From SIG603 sp964370115 (GTDB taxonomy: Bacteria > Bacillota > Clostridia > Oscillospirales > Acutalibacteraceae): a stretch of 38,920 bases of DNA. Location: positions 1 through 38,920 of the forward strand of contig CAYJIA010000018.1 in assembly GCA_964370115.1 (NCBI GenBank), in the 5' to 3' direction. The position numbers were made by a program, and so were the translations under genes. Below, piece after piece: positions 26,850 through 33,102 of this stretch. Positions within the stretch are counted from its first letter, which is position 1; each line of letters starts with the position of its first letter. The notes under the pieces are model-generated. The model searched no databases, had not been told where the DNA came from, and was given only the letters and a program-made list of their open reading frames with translations.

Positions 26850-27079
26850 TGTTTACAAGAAAAAAAGACGAGAGCTTTGTGATAGACACGGGTACCGACA
26901 TTATAAAAGTGGTAATAACCGAAGTGTCAAAAGGCTCAAACTCAAAAAAACGTATGGTTCAACTAGGCGTAGATGCCCCACAAAAATACAAAGTGTGGCG
27001 CTCAGAAATTTTCGACTCAATAAAAGAAAACCAACAAGCAGCAAAACCACTTAAAAACGCTAGGAGCGTGTTTAAGTAA
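26843..27079 (+). CDS. csrA: Carbon storage regulator CsrA, flagellin translational repressor
   Basis: 78 aa. The N-terminus M-L-M-F-T-R-K-K-D-E-S-F and the later Q-L-G-V-D-A-P block are CsrA hallmarks. The usual H-R-x-E-(V/I)-(Y/F) RNA-contact segment reads W-R-S-E-I-F, keeping the key arginine. It binds GGA motifs in mRNA leaders; likely sites lie in the flagellin leader at 27649-27695. It starts within fliW. Its stop codon TAA lies inside the left inverted repeat of the cassette that follows. Confidence 0.94.
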   Translation: MLMFTRKKDESFVIDTGTDIIKVVITEVSKGSNSKKRMVQLGVDAPQKYKVWRSEIFDSIKENQQAAKPLKNARSVFK

Positions 27080-27110
27080 TTGAGAATTGAAAATTGAGAA
27101 TTGAGAATTA
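27077..27110 (+). repeat. 33-bp inverted repeat, left copy
   Basis: TAATTGAGAATTGAAAATTG followed by AGAATTGAGAATTA. It begins at the csrA stop codon. It is 31/33 identical to the right copy in inverse orientation, and closely similar to a third copy at 35811-35843. Confidence 0.8.
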
Positions 27111-27116
27111 AATGTT

Positions 27117-27461
27117 ATGGAAAATATTGTTGAAAGTAAAAGTTTTTCTTTTGCACTGGAAATTATTAAACTTTATAAAAATTTAGCAAACAATAAAGAA
27201 TTTCATTTATCCTCACAAATACTTCGTTCTGGGACAAGTATAGGGGCAAATATTAAAGAAGCACAGCACGCACAAAGTCGCAATGACTTTATACATAAAA
27301 TGAGTATAGCTCTTAAGGAAGCTTATGAAACGGAATATTGGTTAGAGCTTTTACATAAATCAGACTACATCTCAACCGATAGTTTCAATAAGTTGTATCC
27401 AGATTGCTTATCACTTAAGAAAATGTTAATATCAATAATTAAGACAAGCAAAAGGAATTGA
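27117..27461 (+). CDS. Four-helix-bundle protein (S23/IVP-like family)
   Basis: 114 aa, all alpha. The core S-G-T-S-I-G-A-N-I-K-E-A-Q and the following I-A-L-K-E-A-Y-E-T-E-Y-W-L-E-L-L match the small four-helix-bundle family best known from intervening sequences of 23S rRNA genes and from the Avd partner of diversity-generating retroelements. No rRNA or reverse transcriptase lies nearby. ATG 27117 has no good ribosome site. The gene sits inside a cassette with 33-bp inverted ends, between csrA and flagellin, where it is not expected. Function unknown; probably nucleic-acid binding, as basic members of this family are. Confidence 0.85.
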   Translation: MENIVESKSFSFALEIIKLYKNLANNKEFHLSSQILRSGTSIGANIKEAQHAQSRNDFIHKMSIALKEAYETEYWLELLHKSDYISTDSFNKLYPDCLSLKKMLISIIKTSKRN

Positions 27462-27537
27462 AAATGTAAAATTGAAAATTAAGGTTCGCGCCTTCGGCGT
27501 GTTATATTTAAAGAAAATGCAAGGCATTTTCCACTAG

Positions 27538-27570
27538 AATTCTCAATTCTCAATTCTCCATTCTCAATTA
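27538..27570 (-). repeat. 33-bp inverted repeat, right copy
   Basis: Read on the minus strand it starts TAATTGAGAATGGAGAATTG and matches the left copy at 31 of 33 positions. It marks the downstream boundary of the cassette. Confidence 0.8.
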
Positions 27571-27587
27571 AAAAAAATTGGTTTCCT

Positions 27588-27625
27588 CGTAAAAAATTTG
27601 GGAAAGCGCTACTGAGTTTTTTACG
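27588..27625. repeat. Inverted repeat upstream of flagellin
   Basis: CGTAAAAAA (27588-27596) and TTTTTTACG (27617-27625) are perfect 9-nt inverted arms with a 20-nt spacer. It lies about 80 nt upstream of the flagellin start. It could be a protein-binding site or an RNA hairpin; I cannot decide. Confidence 0.45.
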
Positions 27626-27648
27626 TGAAATATAAAAAAATTAAAAAA

Positions 27649-27695
27649 TGTCGGATACATAAAGGATTATATCTCCGACACAAAATTCAAGGAGG
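27649..27695 (+). promoter_or_regulatory. Flagellin leader hairpin with candidate CsrA sites
   Basis: TGTCGGA (27649-27655) pairs with TCCGACA (27674-27680). The 18-nt loop displays AAAGGAT (GGA at 27664-27666). A second GGA is part of the ribosome site AAGGAGGA (27689-27696) before ATG 27704. One GGA in a loop plus one on the ribosome site, about 25 nt apart, is how CsrA represses flagellin translation in Bacillus subtilis. The adjacent fliW and csrA genes support it. Confidence 0.65.
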
Positions 27696-27703
27696 ACAAA
27701 ATT

Positions 27704-28966
27704 ATGTCAATGGTAGTAAGAACAAATATTATGGCGATGAACTCAAATCGTTCATTAGGAATCAACAACTCAAACGTTTCAAAATCTCTAGAGAAATTAT
27801 CTTCAGGTTTTAGAATCAACCGTGCAGCTGACGATGCATCAGGTCTTGCAATTTCTGAGAAAATGAAATCTCAAATTAAAGGTCTAGAGCAAGCATCAAC
27901 AAACTCACAAGACGGTATCTCTCTAATTCAAACAGCAGAAGGTGCGACAACAGAAATCCACAACATGCTAAACAGAATGAAAGAGCTTGCTATCAAATCA
28001 GCTAACGGAACTATTCAAGACGAAGTAGACCGTGAAGCTATCCAAGCCGAAGTTGACGCTCTAAACGAGGAAATCACTCGTATAGCTAAATCAACAACAT
28101 TCAATGGTATCCAACTATTAGACGGCTCTCTAGGTTCAAGTAAAGCAGCTTTTGCTGGTTATGATGTTGCTACTTTCGTGGCATCTGCTGATGTAACAGT
28201 AACTGATATTGCTGGAATTTCTTTGTCTGGCGGATCTGTAGCTCCAGCTCCAGTTGTAGCGGGCGATAAAGTAGGTATAACTAATACTGCTGGTGTTCTT
28301 AGTGTTGAAGTAATAGGTGCAGATGGAAATGGTACAATTACTGAATTAAATCTAGCAGACCACATTACTTTCTCAGGCACTGGTGCAAAAGGCGATACAG
28401 GTACAATTGATTTAACTTCAGTAGGTCTTGGTAAAATCGAATTTACTGTAAATACTGCTACTACTGCAGCTGATCTTGCAACTGATGCTGGAACTGCTTT
28501 AGCAACCCTATTCCCTGCAGCGACTCCGCTAGGGGGAACACCAGCAAGTGGTGGAACAGGTACTGGTCTAACACTTCAAGTAGGTGATACAGCTGATGAT
28601 TTTAATAAAGTTACAGTTGGTGTTGATGACTTATCAGCTGAGGGTCTTAAAACTGCAAATGGCGGAGTTGATGTAAGCACAGAAACCGCTTCTGCTGCAT
28701 CAGTTGACGTTATCGAAGCTGCTATCAACCAAGTTTCTACAAACAGAGCTAACCTTGGTGCGCTACAAAACAGACTTGAGTACACAATAAACAACTTAGA
28801 TGTAACTGCTGAGAATATGTCAGCCGCTAACAGCCGTATTCGTGATACAGACATGGCTAAAGAGATGATGGCTTTCACACAAGGCAACGTTCTAACACAA
28901 GCTGCTCAAGCTATGCTAGCACAAGCAAACCAACAACCACAAGCTATCCTACAACTTCTACAATAA
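27704..28966 (+). CDS. hag: Flagellin
   Basis: 420 aa. The conserved N-terminal D0/D1 region (about 1-150; SLEKLSSGFRINRAADDASG, then A-E-G-A-T-T-E-I-H-N-M-L-N-R-M) and C-terminal D1/D0 (about 340-420; N-L-G-A-L-Q-N-R-L-E-Y-T, ending Q-A-I-L-Q-L-L-Q) build the filament core. The middle (about 155-330) is a Thr/Ala/Gly-rich, low-complexity variable domain exposed on the filament. Strong ribosome site AAGGAGG. Regulation by CsrA/FliW is likely given the leader and neighbours. A terminator follows at 29002. Confidence 0.97.
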   Translation: MSMVVRTNIMAMNSNRSLGINNSNVSKSLEKLSSGFRINRAADDASGLAISEKMKSQIKGLEQASTNSQDGISLIQTAEGATTEIHNMLNRMKELAIKSANGTIQDEVDREAIQAEVDALNEEITRIAKSTTFNGIQLLDGSLGSSKAAFAGYDVATFVASADVTVTDIAGISLSGGSVAPAPVVAGDKVGITNTAGVLSVEVIGADGNGTITELNLADHITFSGTGAKGDTGTIDLTSVGLGKIEFTVNTATTAADLATDAGTALATLFPAATPLGGTPASGGTGTGLTLQVGDTADDFNKVTVGVDDLSAEGLKTANGGVDVSTETASAASVDVIEAAINQVSTNRANLGALQNRLEYTINNLDVTAENMSAANSRIRDTDMAKEMMAFTQGNVLTQAAQAMLAQANQQPQAILQLLQ

Positions 28967-29001
28967 TTCATTATTGTTTAAGATTTATTAAAATAGCGCT
29001 T

Positions 29002-29038
29002 AAAAAACCGCCGCAGGCTTTGCCTGTGGCGATTTTTT
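29002..29038 (+). terminator. Intrinsic terminator after flagellin
   Basis: CGCCGCAGGC (29009-29018), loop TTT, GCCTGTGGCG (29022-29031), flanked by an A run before and ATTTTTT after. The 10-bp stem has one G-U pair. Confidence 0.9.
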
Positions 29039-29053
29039 ATGATATCGTATGGG

Positions 29054-29102
29054 TTTGTGGTGATTTCGGGCGGCCAATGACCGCCCGCGGATATACCACA
29101 AA
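29054..29102. repeat. Nested palindrome upstream of the RAYT gene
   Basis: Outer arms TTTGTGGT (29054-29061) and ACCACAAA (29095-29102) enclose inner GC-rich arms CGGGCGG (29067-29073) and CCGCCCG (29081-29087) with loop CCAATGA. The GC content contrasts with its surroundings. It lies 55 nt upstream of the RAYT start and may be a second REP-type hairpin or the end of the element. Confidence 0.6.
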
Positions 29103-29156
29103 ATTTGCACCAAAATAAAATGTTTGATATAATTATAAAAAATGGCAGGTGACACC

Positions 29157-29645
29157 ATGGAATTATCAAAACGAAAACATATACGCCTAATAAATTACGA
29201 TTATTCCCAAAACGGCGCATATTTTATCACGATATGTACACAAAGTAGAGCACATATACTTGGTGATATCGTAGGGCAAGGGCTCTGCTCTTGCCGCCTA
29301 TCGCAAATAGGTAGTATTGTAAAATCAGAAATAGAAGATTTATTAATTAGATTTAATACAATAGCCATACCAAAGTATGTAATTATGCCAAATCATATAC
29401 ACTTAATTATCGAAATTCAAAGGCAAGAGCAGAGCCCTTGCCCTACAATTGGTGAGATAATTTGTGCATTTAAATCAATTTCAACCAAGAAAGCTAATAG
29501 CTTAAATAATTCTCACGGTAAGAAAATATGGCAATATAGATACCACGACCATATAATAAGAAGCGAAGAAGAATACCTAAAGTTTTGGGAATACATAGAC
29601 ACAAACCCATTAAAATGGAAAGACGATGAGTATTTTATGCAATAA
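29157..29645 (+). CDS. REP-associated tyrosine transposase (RAYT, Y1/HUH family)
   Basis: 162 aa. The N-terminus Y-D-Y-S-Q-N-G-A-Y-F-I-T-I-C-T-Q and M-P-N-H-I-H-L-I-I (HUH pair His80 and His82) identify a Y1-type single-stranded DNA transposase of the RAYT group. The catalytic tyrosine should lie in the conserved block around 127-147 (Y-R-Y-H-D-H-I-I-R then Y-I-D-T-N-P). Residues 39-47 and 89-97 are translations of two inverted copies of a GTAG-led hairpin that also occurs elsewhere in the window. ATG 29157 is preferred over ATG 29142 because AGGTG lies between them. The family nicks GTAG-led hairpins and spreads REP sequences. The gene appears intact. Confidence 0.88.
   Translation: MELSKRKHIRLINYDYSQNGAYFITICTQSRAHILGDIVGQGLCSCRLSQIGSIVKSEIEDLLIRFNTIAIPKYVIMPNHIHLIIEIQRQEQSPCPTIGEIICAFKSISTKKANSLNNSHGKKIWQYRYHDHIIRSEEEYLKFWEYIDTNPLKWKDDEYFMQ
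29271..29295 (+). repeat. REP-like hairpin copy A (inside RAYT gene)
   Basis: GTAG (29271-29274), stem GGCAAGGGC (29275-29283), loop TCT, stem GCTCTTGCC (29287-29295); nine pairs with one G-U. GTAG at the 5' foot is the tetranucleotide recognised by E. coli RAYT. In frame it encodes V-G-Q-G-L-C-S-C. Confidence 0.85.
29422..29446 (-). repeat. REP-like hairpin copy B, inverted (inside RAYT gene)
   Basis: The exact reverse complement of copy A: GGCAAGAGC, AGA, GCCCTTGCC, then CTAC (29443-29446). With copy A it forms an inverted pair with 126 nt between, the geometry of a REPIN. It encodes R-Q-E-Q-S-P-C-P-T just after the HUH motif. Confidence 0.85.
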
Positions 29646-29668
29646 AAAAGAGCCCTAAAGGCTCTTTT
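29646..29668. terminator. Bidirectional terminator
   Basis: AAAAGAGCC (29646-29654), loop CTAAA, GGCTCTTTT (29660-29668): a perfect 9-bp stem with A and T runs on both sides. It serves the RAYT gene from the left and the minus-strand gene ending at 29674 from the right. Confidence 0.85.
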
Positions 29669-29673
29669 AAAAA

Positions 29674-29973
29674 TTATTTCGCTTCTGATAGCTTTCTCTC
29701 TAGCCATACATAGGCTATATCAAGTGCTAAGTACAGTCCGTTTTTCTCGCTGTGCTTTTCAACTCTCTCTTTTATCCCCACATTTGGGTCGGTGGATATA
29801 AGCTGTATGCTGACCTTGTCTGCGATTTCAATATCTTTAACTTTTTTTGTTGTTTTAATGTCCATTTTAACCACATACGGGTCGCTCATATCGCCTAAGT
29901 AGATTGTGTTTCCAGAGCGCACAAAAGGCTTGCCTTTGTATGTTGGAAAAGGCGTGTTCATAGTTTCACTCAT
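29674..29973 (-). CDS. Small conserved-looking protein of unknown function
   Basis: 99 aa, soluble, no signal or membrane segment. It begins M-S-E-T-M-N-T-P-F-P-T-Y-K-G-K-P-F-V-R-S-G-N-T-I-Y-L-G, suggesting a short beta-rich N-terminal half (to about residue 60), then an alpha-helical C-terminus (E-K-N-G-L-Y-L-A-L-D-I-A-Y-V-W-L-E-R). I do not recognise the family. ATG 29973 is preferred to TTG 29976 on account of the AAAGGA site. It follows IreB by 23 nt, so the two are probably co-transcribed. Confidence 0.7.
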   Translation of the reverse strand: MSETMNTPFPTYKGKPFVRSGNTIYLGDMSDPYVVKMDIKTTKKVKDIEIADKVSIQLISTDPNVGIKERVEKHSEKNGLYLALDIAYVWLERKLSEAK

Positions 29974-29996
29974 CAAATTTAGTCCTTTCGATTATT

Positions 29997-30254
29997 TTAT
30001 CTGCGCAAGTAATTTCGTACAAGCTCTTTTAAAAGCTCGTCTCTGTCGATTTTTCTTATCATAGAACGAGCGTTTCGGTGAGTTGTAATATAAGTCGGAT
30101 CCTCAGAAAGAATGTAACCCACAATTTGACTTACTGGATTGTAGCCCTTTTCATATAGTGCTTCGTAAACCAAAGTGAGTACGTGTTTCATGTCTAAATT
30201 TTGAATATTGTCAACTGAGAATGCTTGAGTTTCGTCAAGTGGGCGTTCAGCCAT
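29997..30254 (-). CDS. ireB: IreB family regulatory phosphoprotein (UPF0297)
   Basis: 85 aa. The body V-Y-E-A-L-Y-E-K-G-Y-N-P-V-S-Q-I-V-G-Y-I and the R-N-A-R-S-M-I-R-K-I-D-R-D-E block are diagnostic. In Enterococcus, IreB is phosphorylated on an N-terminal threonine by the PASTA kinase IreK and affects cephalosporin resistance; Thr9 in D-E-T-Q-A-F is the matching residue. ATG 30254 has AGGAGGTG in front; the upstream GTG 30263 would overlap that site. Its common partner, the RuvX/YqgF gene, is not next to it here. Confidence 0.93.
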   Translation of the reverse strand: MAERPLDETQAFSVDNIQNLDMKHVLTLVYEALYEKGYNPVSQIVGYILSEDPTYITTHRNARSMIRKIDRDELLKELVRNYLRR

Positions 30255-30291
30255 GGGTGACACCTCCTAAAAATAATTTCCCTACACTAAT

Positions 30292-30320
30292 AATATACAT
30301 TAATTTGAAGTGAAATTCAA
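30292..30320 (-). promoter_or_regulatory. Sigma-A-type promoter of ireB
   Basis: On the minus strand TTGAAT (30320-30315), a 17-nt spacer, and TATATT (30297-30292), about 38 nt before the ireB start. It gives ireB its own promoter behind the CCA-enzyme gene. Confidence 0.6.
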
Positions 30321-30348
30321 GTCAAATGTGAAAATTAATAGTATGTTC

Positions 30349-31692
30349 TTAATTTTTTAATTGCTTTTTCGCAAATTTAACTAGGGTGATACGCTCATTT
30401 TTTAACTGTCCATTAATAACAAGTTCTAAAATTTTTTTCAAAACCTCGCCAAGTTCCTTGCCTTTAAAGCCTAAATCTAATAAATCATCACCGCTTATTT
30501 TTAACTGATTTGTTTTGAAACATTCACCACTTTCTAAAATTTCAAAAATTACTTTCTTGGTATCCTCGAGTTCTTCAAGTCGTGTGCTTGCAAAGTTGGG
30601 GTTTTGTGATAAAATGTCCGCTCGTTTTAGTTTTATAAGCTTAAATAAAAAATCCTCACCGAATAAATTTAATTTTCGCTTAATTTTATTCCTCTTTTTA
30701 GAAAAAGGGTGATCGTGCTCAGCGATTAGGCATAGCACATCTTTTTTTATATTGTTAGCATATCGCAAGTCATTTAAAATATTTGTCGCAAGTTCTACAC
30801 TTTTTTCCGCATGACCCAAAAAGTGCGCAGTGCCATTTTCGTCCATAGTTTTACAAAAGGGTTTGCCTATATCATGTAAAAGTGCCGACAAACGCAGTGA
30901 TAAATCCGGCGGAGTGTTAGAAAGTGCGTGTAGGCTATGAGAAAATACATCATAGACATGATAAGGATTTTCCTGAGTACACTCGGCGGTATCTTTCATT
31001 TGTGGAATAATAGTAAAGAGAAAATCTTTGAACTCGGATAATACGCTCAAAACATTATCACCGCAGATAAGCTTGGAAAATTCGGAATTAACGCGCTCCT
31101 TTGAAACGAAAGTTATAAGCGCTTTTTGACTTATAATCGCCTTGGCAGTGTGCTTTTCTATGTCAAAACCTAGGGTGGAGGAAAATCTAAGCGCCCTGAG
31201 CATTCTTAAAGCATCCTCATTAAACCTAGTACCTGCGTCGCCGACACAGCGTATGATTTTATTATTTAAGTCGTCTATGCCACCAAATTTATCGATTAAA
31301 CCCTCTTTAGGGTGGTACGCCATGGCGTTTACTGTGAAATCACGCCTAGATAAATCCTCGGTAAGCTCCGTGGTGAAATTGACCTTGTCGGGTCGCCTGT
31401 GGTCCGAATAATCACCGTCTTTTCTAAAAGTAGTAATCTCTATGTTGTTATTGTCTCTCACAAGCGTCACAGTGCCGTGTTTTATGCCGGTCAGTACAAG
31501 TTTGCAGTCGCTAAAAACCTCTTGCATTTGCTGTGGTGTGGCGTTTGTACAGATATCCCAGTCGTATGGATGTTTGGATAGAAGTAAATCACGTACACAA
31601 CCACCTACAATATATGAAACAAAACCCTTGGAACGAAGTCGCTCAAGGGTGAAGTTTACGTATTTAGGAATTTTAAAATAAAAATTATCCAT
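30349..31692 (-). CDS. cca: CCA tRNA nucleotidyltransferase with HD domain
   Basis: 447 aa. The class-II nucleotidyltransferase head shows GGCVRDLL at 30-37 and the metal-binding DWD at 44-46, followed by the T-F-R-K-D-G-D-Y and R-R-D-F-T-V-N-A-M-A segments. An HD phosphohydrolase domain lies in the middle (L-L-H-D-I-G-K-P). It adds or repairs the CCA end of tRNAs. Poly(A) polymerase is the usual alternative name in this superfamily. It starts 2 nt after the stop of the upstream membrane protein. Confidence 0.93.
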   Translation of the reverse strand: MDNFYFKIPKYVNFTLERLRSKGFVSYIVGGCVRDLLLSKHPYDWDICTNATPQQMQEVFSDCKLVLTGIKHGTVTLVRDNNNIEITTFRKDGDYSDHRRPDKVNFTTELTEDLSRRDFTVNAMAYHPKEGLIDKFGGIDDLNNKIIRCVGDAGTRFNEDALRMLRALRFSSTLGFDIEKHTAKAIISQKALITFVSKERVNSEFSKLICGDNVLSVLSEFKDFLFTIIPQMKDTAECTQENPYHVYDVFSHSLHALSNTPPDLSLRLSALLHDIGKPFCKTMDENGTAHFLGHAEKSVELATNILNDLRYANNIKKDVLCLIAEHDHPFSKKRNKIKRKLNLFGEDFLFKLIKLKRADILSQNPNFASTRLEELEDTKKVIFEILESGECFKTNQLKISGDDLLDLGFKGKELGEVLKKILELVINGQLKNERITLVKFAKKQLKN

Positions 31693-31694
31693 AA

Positions 31695-32903
31695 TTACTC
31701 TGTTATAAATATTGCGGAATTTTTCTCAAAATTGCCGAATAGGAAGTTTAGGTTATCTGAGAAAGAAGTATCCTTCATATTGTCAAATCTGGTAGCTTCA
31801 ATAAAGGCATCAATGTTCACGATTTTTTGACTACCGTCCTCGGTGAGCAAGGTAACGGTGTTGTCCGAGGTGCTCATTCCGATTACAAGCGCATAGCTTA
31901 TTGTCGCGTGTGATTCGGGAACTATCGAAAAATTAGAACTGCAAGCGACAAGAACAGGAGCTCCAAGTGCTAGGCTGTCGTAAGTTTGTGTCATTAAATC
32001 GTAATTTGAAAGACCCTCTTTTAAAGTGACTGTGTATTGCGGTAAAAGCTCTGTGATATAGCTTGTCAAGGTATCTGGGCTTAACATTACCTCATCGTTA
32101 AGATCAAATCGCTCTTCGCTGTTAGACCAAGAAGAAATAGCGTTTAGCGCAGTAGTATCGGCACGATCTGTGGGTAGGACAGACGGTACGGTGGCACTGA
32201 CAGGAGCTTCAAATCTCTCTATAGTTGAGATGTACTCAACAGAGTTGTCCTCTGCATTACCGATGAAAAAGTTTACAACTATCACACCAAGTATAATTAG
32301 TAAGGTGCAAAGGATTAATGCGCTAAGCTGTAAAATTATACTTTTTATAGCAAAGGGAAGAGGCTCGCCGTTATTTAATAGAATTTGAGAAAAACTGCGC
32401 TTTCTCGTCAAAGTTTTATATGATATACCGTTTATGGCTTTCATAAAATTCTTTGTGGACAAGCTGTCTTTTGGGATTTGAGCCTGTGCATTCTCGGCAT
32501 CTTGGAAAATGAACATGTGGTCTTGTTTTTTTAGCCTTGCTTCTTTTTCCTTTTTTTCAGCCATTCTAGAGCGCTCTATTTCAAGTTCTAAAGAAAAATC
32601 GTCACGCACATCTGAATTTGAATTAGAATAGATGTCATAGTAGTTTTTTTCACTTGTTTTGCTTTGTTTTGTTTCTAAAACAGGCTCATTAATTTCATCG
32701 TCTTTATCTTCTTCATCGACAGTCTCGTCATCGGCAGTGTCTTCGGCGCTAGTGTCTTCGCTCATAGTCACTTCGTCAGATACAGAGTCTTCTTCGTTTT
32801 CTGAATCTTTAGAAATTGCATCACTGATATCGTCAATTAAGTTTTCTTCGGTTTCGTGTTCAAGTTCGGTTTCGTCTAATTTCTTATTTGTATCTTCGCT
32901 CAT
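31695..32903 (-). CDS. Membrane protein with acidic N-terminus and C39-like outer domain
   Basis: 402 aa. Residues 1-75 are very acidic (Glu/Asp/Ser-rich), then a charged region with possible coiled coil (108-127), one membrane helix at about 187-214, and an outer domain 215-402. That domain resembles the Peptidase_C39_2 fold: L-P-T at 243-245 before a helix, a G-A-P-V-L-V-A strand at 314-320, and His332 in S-H-A-T-I-S-Y-A-L-V-I-G. The catalytic cysteine expected just after L-P-T is absent (D-R-A-D-T-T-A-L), so it is probably not a protease. The topology puts the acidic part in the cytoplasm. Family assignment is tentative. Confidence 0.7.
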   Translation of the reverse strand: MSEDTNKKLDETELEHETEENLIDDISDAISKDSENEEDSVSDEVTMSEDTSAEDTADDETVDEEDKDDEINEPVLETKQSKTSEKNYYDIYSNSNSDVRDDFSLELEIERSRMAEKKEKEARLKKQDHMFIFQDAENAQAQIPKDSLSTKNFMKAINGISYKTLTRKRSFSQILLNNGEPLPFAIKSIILQLSALILCTLLIILGVIVVNFFIGNAEDNSVEYISTIERFEAPVSATVPSVLPTDRADTTALNAISSWSNSEERFDLNDEVMLSPDTLTSYITELLPQYTVTLKEGLSNYDLMTQTYDSLALGAPVLVACSSNFSIVPESHATISYALVIGMSTSDNTVTLLTEDGSQKIVNIDAFIEATRFDNMKDTSFSDNLNFLFGNFEKNSAIFITE

Positions 32904-32944
32904 GGTTTCACCCCGTAAATTAAAATATATCTCTACAAATTGAA

Positions 32945-32973
32945 ATTATATCAATTTTTTAGGAAAAATTCAA
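32945..32973 (-). promoter_or_regulatory. Sigma-A-type promoter of the C39-like gene and cca
   Basis: On the minus strand TTGAAT (32973-32968), a 17-nt spacer and TATAAT (32950-32945), about 40 nt upstream of the start codon at 32903. Confidence 0.7.
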
Positions 32974-33013
32974 TATAAAATACGTAATTTAACAAAAGAA
33001 TTGCGAAGAAAAC

Positions 33014-33042
33014 TTGAAAAATTCCTTTTTTTGTTATATTAT
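33014..33042 (+). promoter_or_regulatory. Sigma-A-type promoter of the SEC-C gene
   Basis: TTGAAA (33014-33019), a 17-nt spacer and TATTAT (33037-33042), about 60 nt upstream of ATG 33103. An overlapping TATATT preceded by TGT is an alternative -10. It is divergent from the promoter at 32945-32973. Confidence 0.6.
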
Positions 33043-33102
33043 AGTAGCAAATGACTACATTTTAACAATAAAACTACAAGGGCAAGGTAAGGAGAGGTCA
33101 CA

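Larger units (their letters stand above)
27077..27570. mobile_element. Small cassette with 33-bp inverted ends carrying a four-helix-bundle gene
   Basis: The left end (27077-27109) and the reverse complement of the right end (27538-27570) agree at 31 of 33 positions. Each is built from repeated TTGAGAA-type units. Inside are one 114-aa gene and, after it, two short hairpins: CGCGCC/GGCGTG with loop TTC (27487-27501), and GAAAATGC/GCATTTTC with loop AAG (27513-27531). It sits between csrA and the flagellin leader. No transposase is encoded. The ends resemble those of a non-autonomous element; mobility is inferred. Confidence 0.65.

Noticed and set aside
27080..27110. CRISPR-like short repeats (TTGAGAATTG units)
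   Set aside because: Units are about 10 nt, AT-rich, without spacers of constant length and without cas genes; they form the ends of a cassette.
27117..27461. Intervening sequence of a 23S rRNA gene
   Set aside because: The protein family suggested it, but no rRNA sequence flanks the cassette.
27117..27461. Avd protein of a diversity-generating retroelement
   Set aside because: No reverse transcriptase or template/variable repeat pair was found in the window, and the nearby flagellin variable region shows no template copy.
28978..29220. Minus-strand 80-codon frame across the flagellin terminator and palindrome
   Set aside because: It runs through a terminator and the RAYT start, has no ribosome site, and its sequence reflects the repeats.
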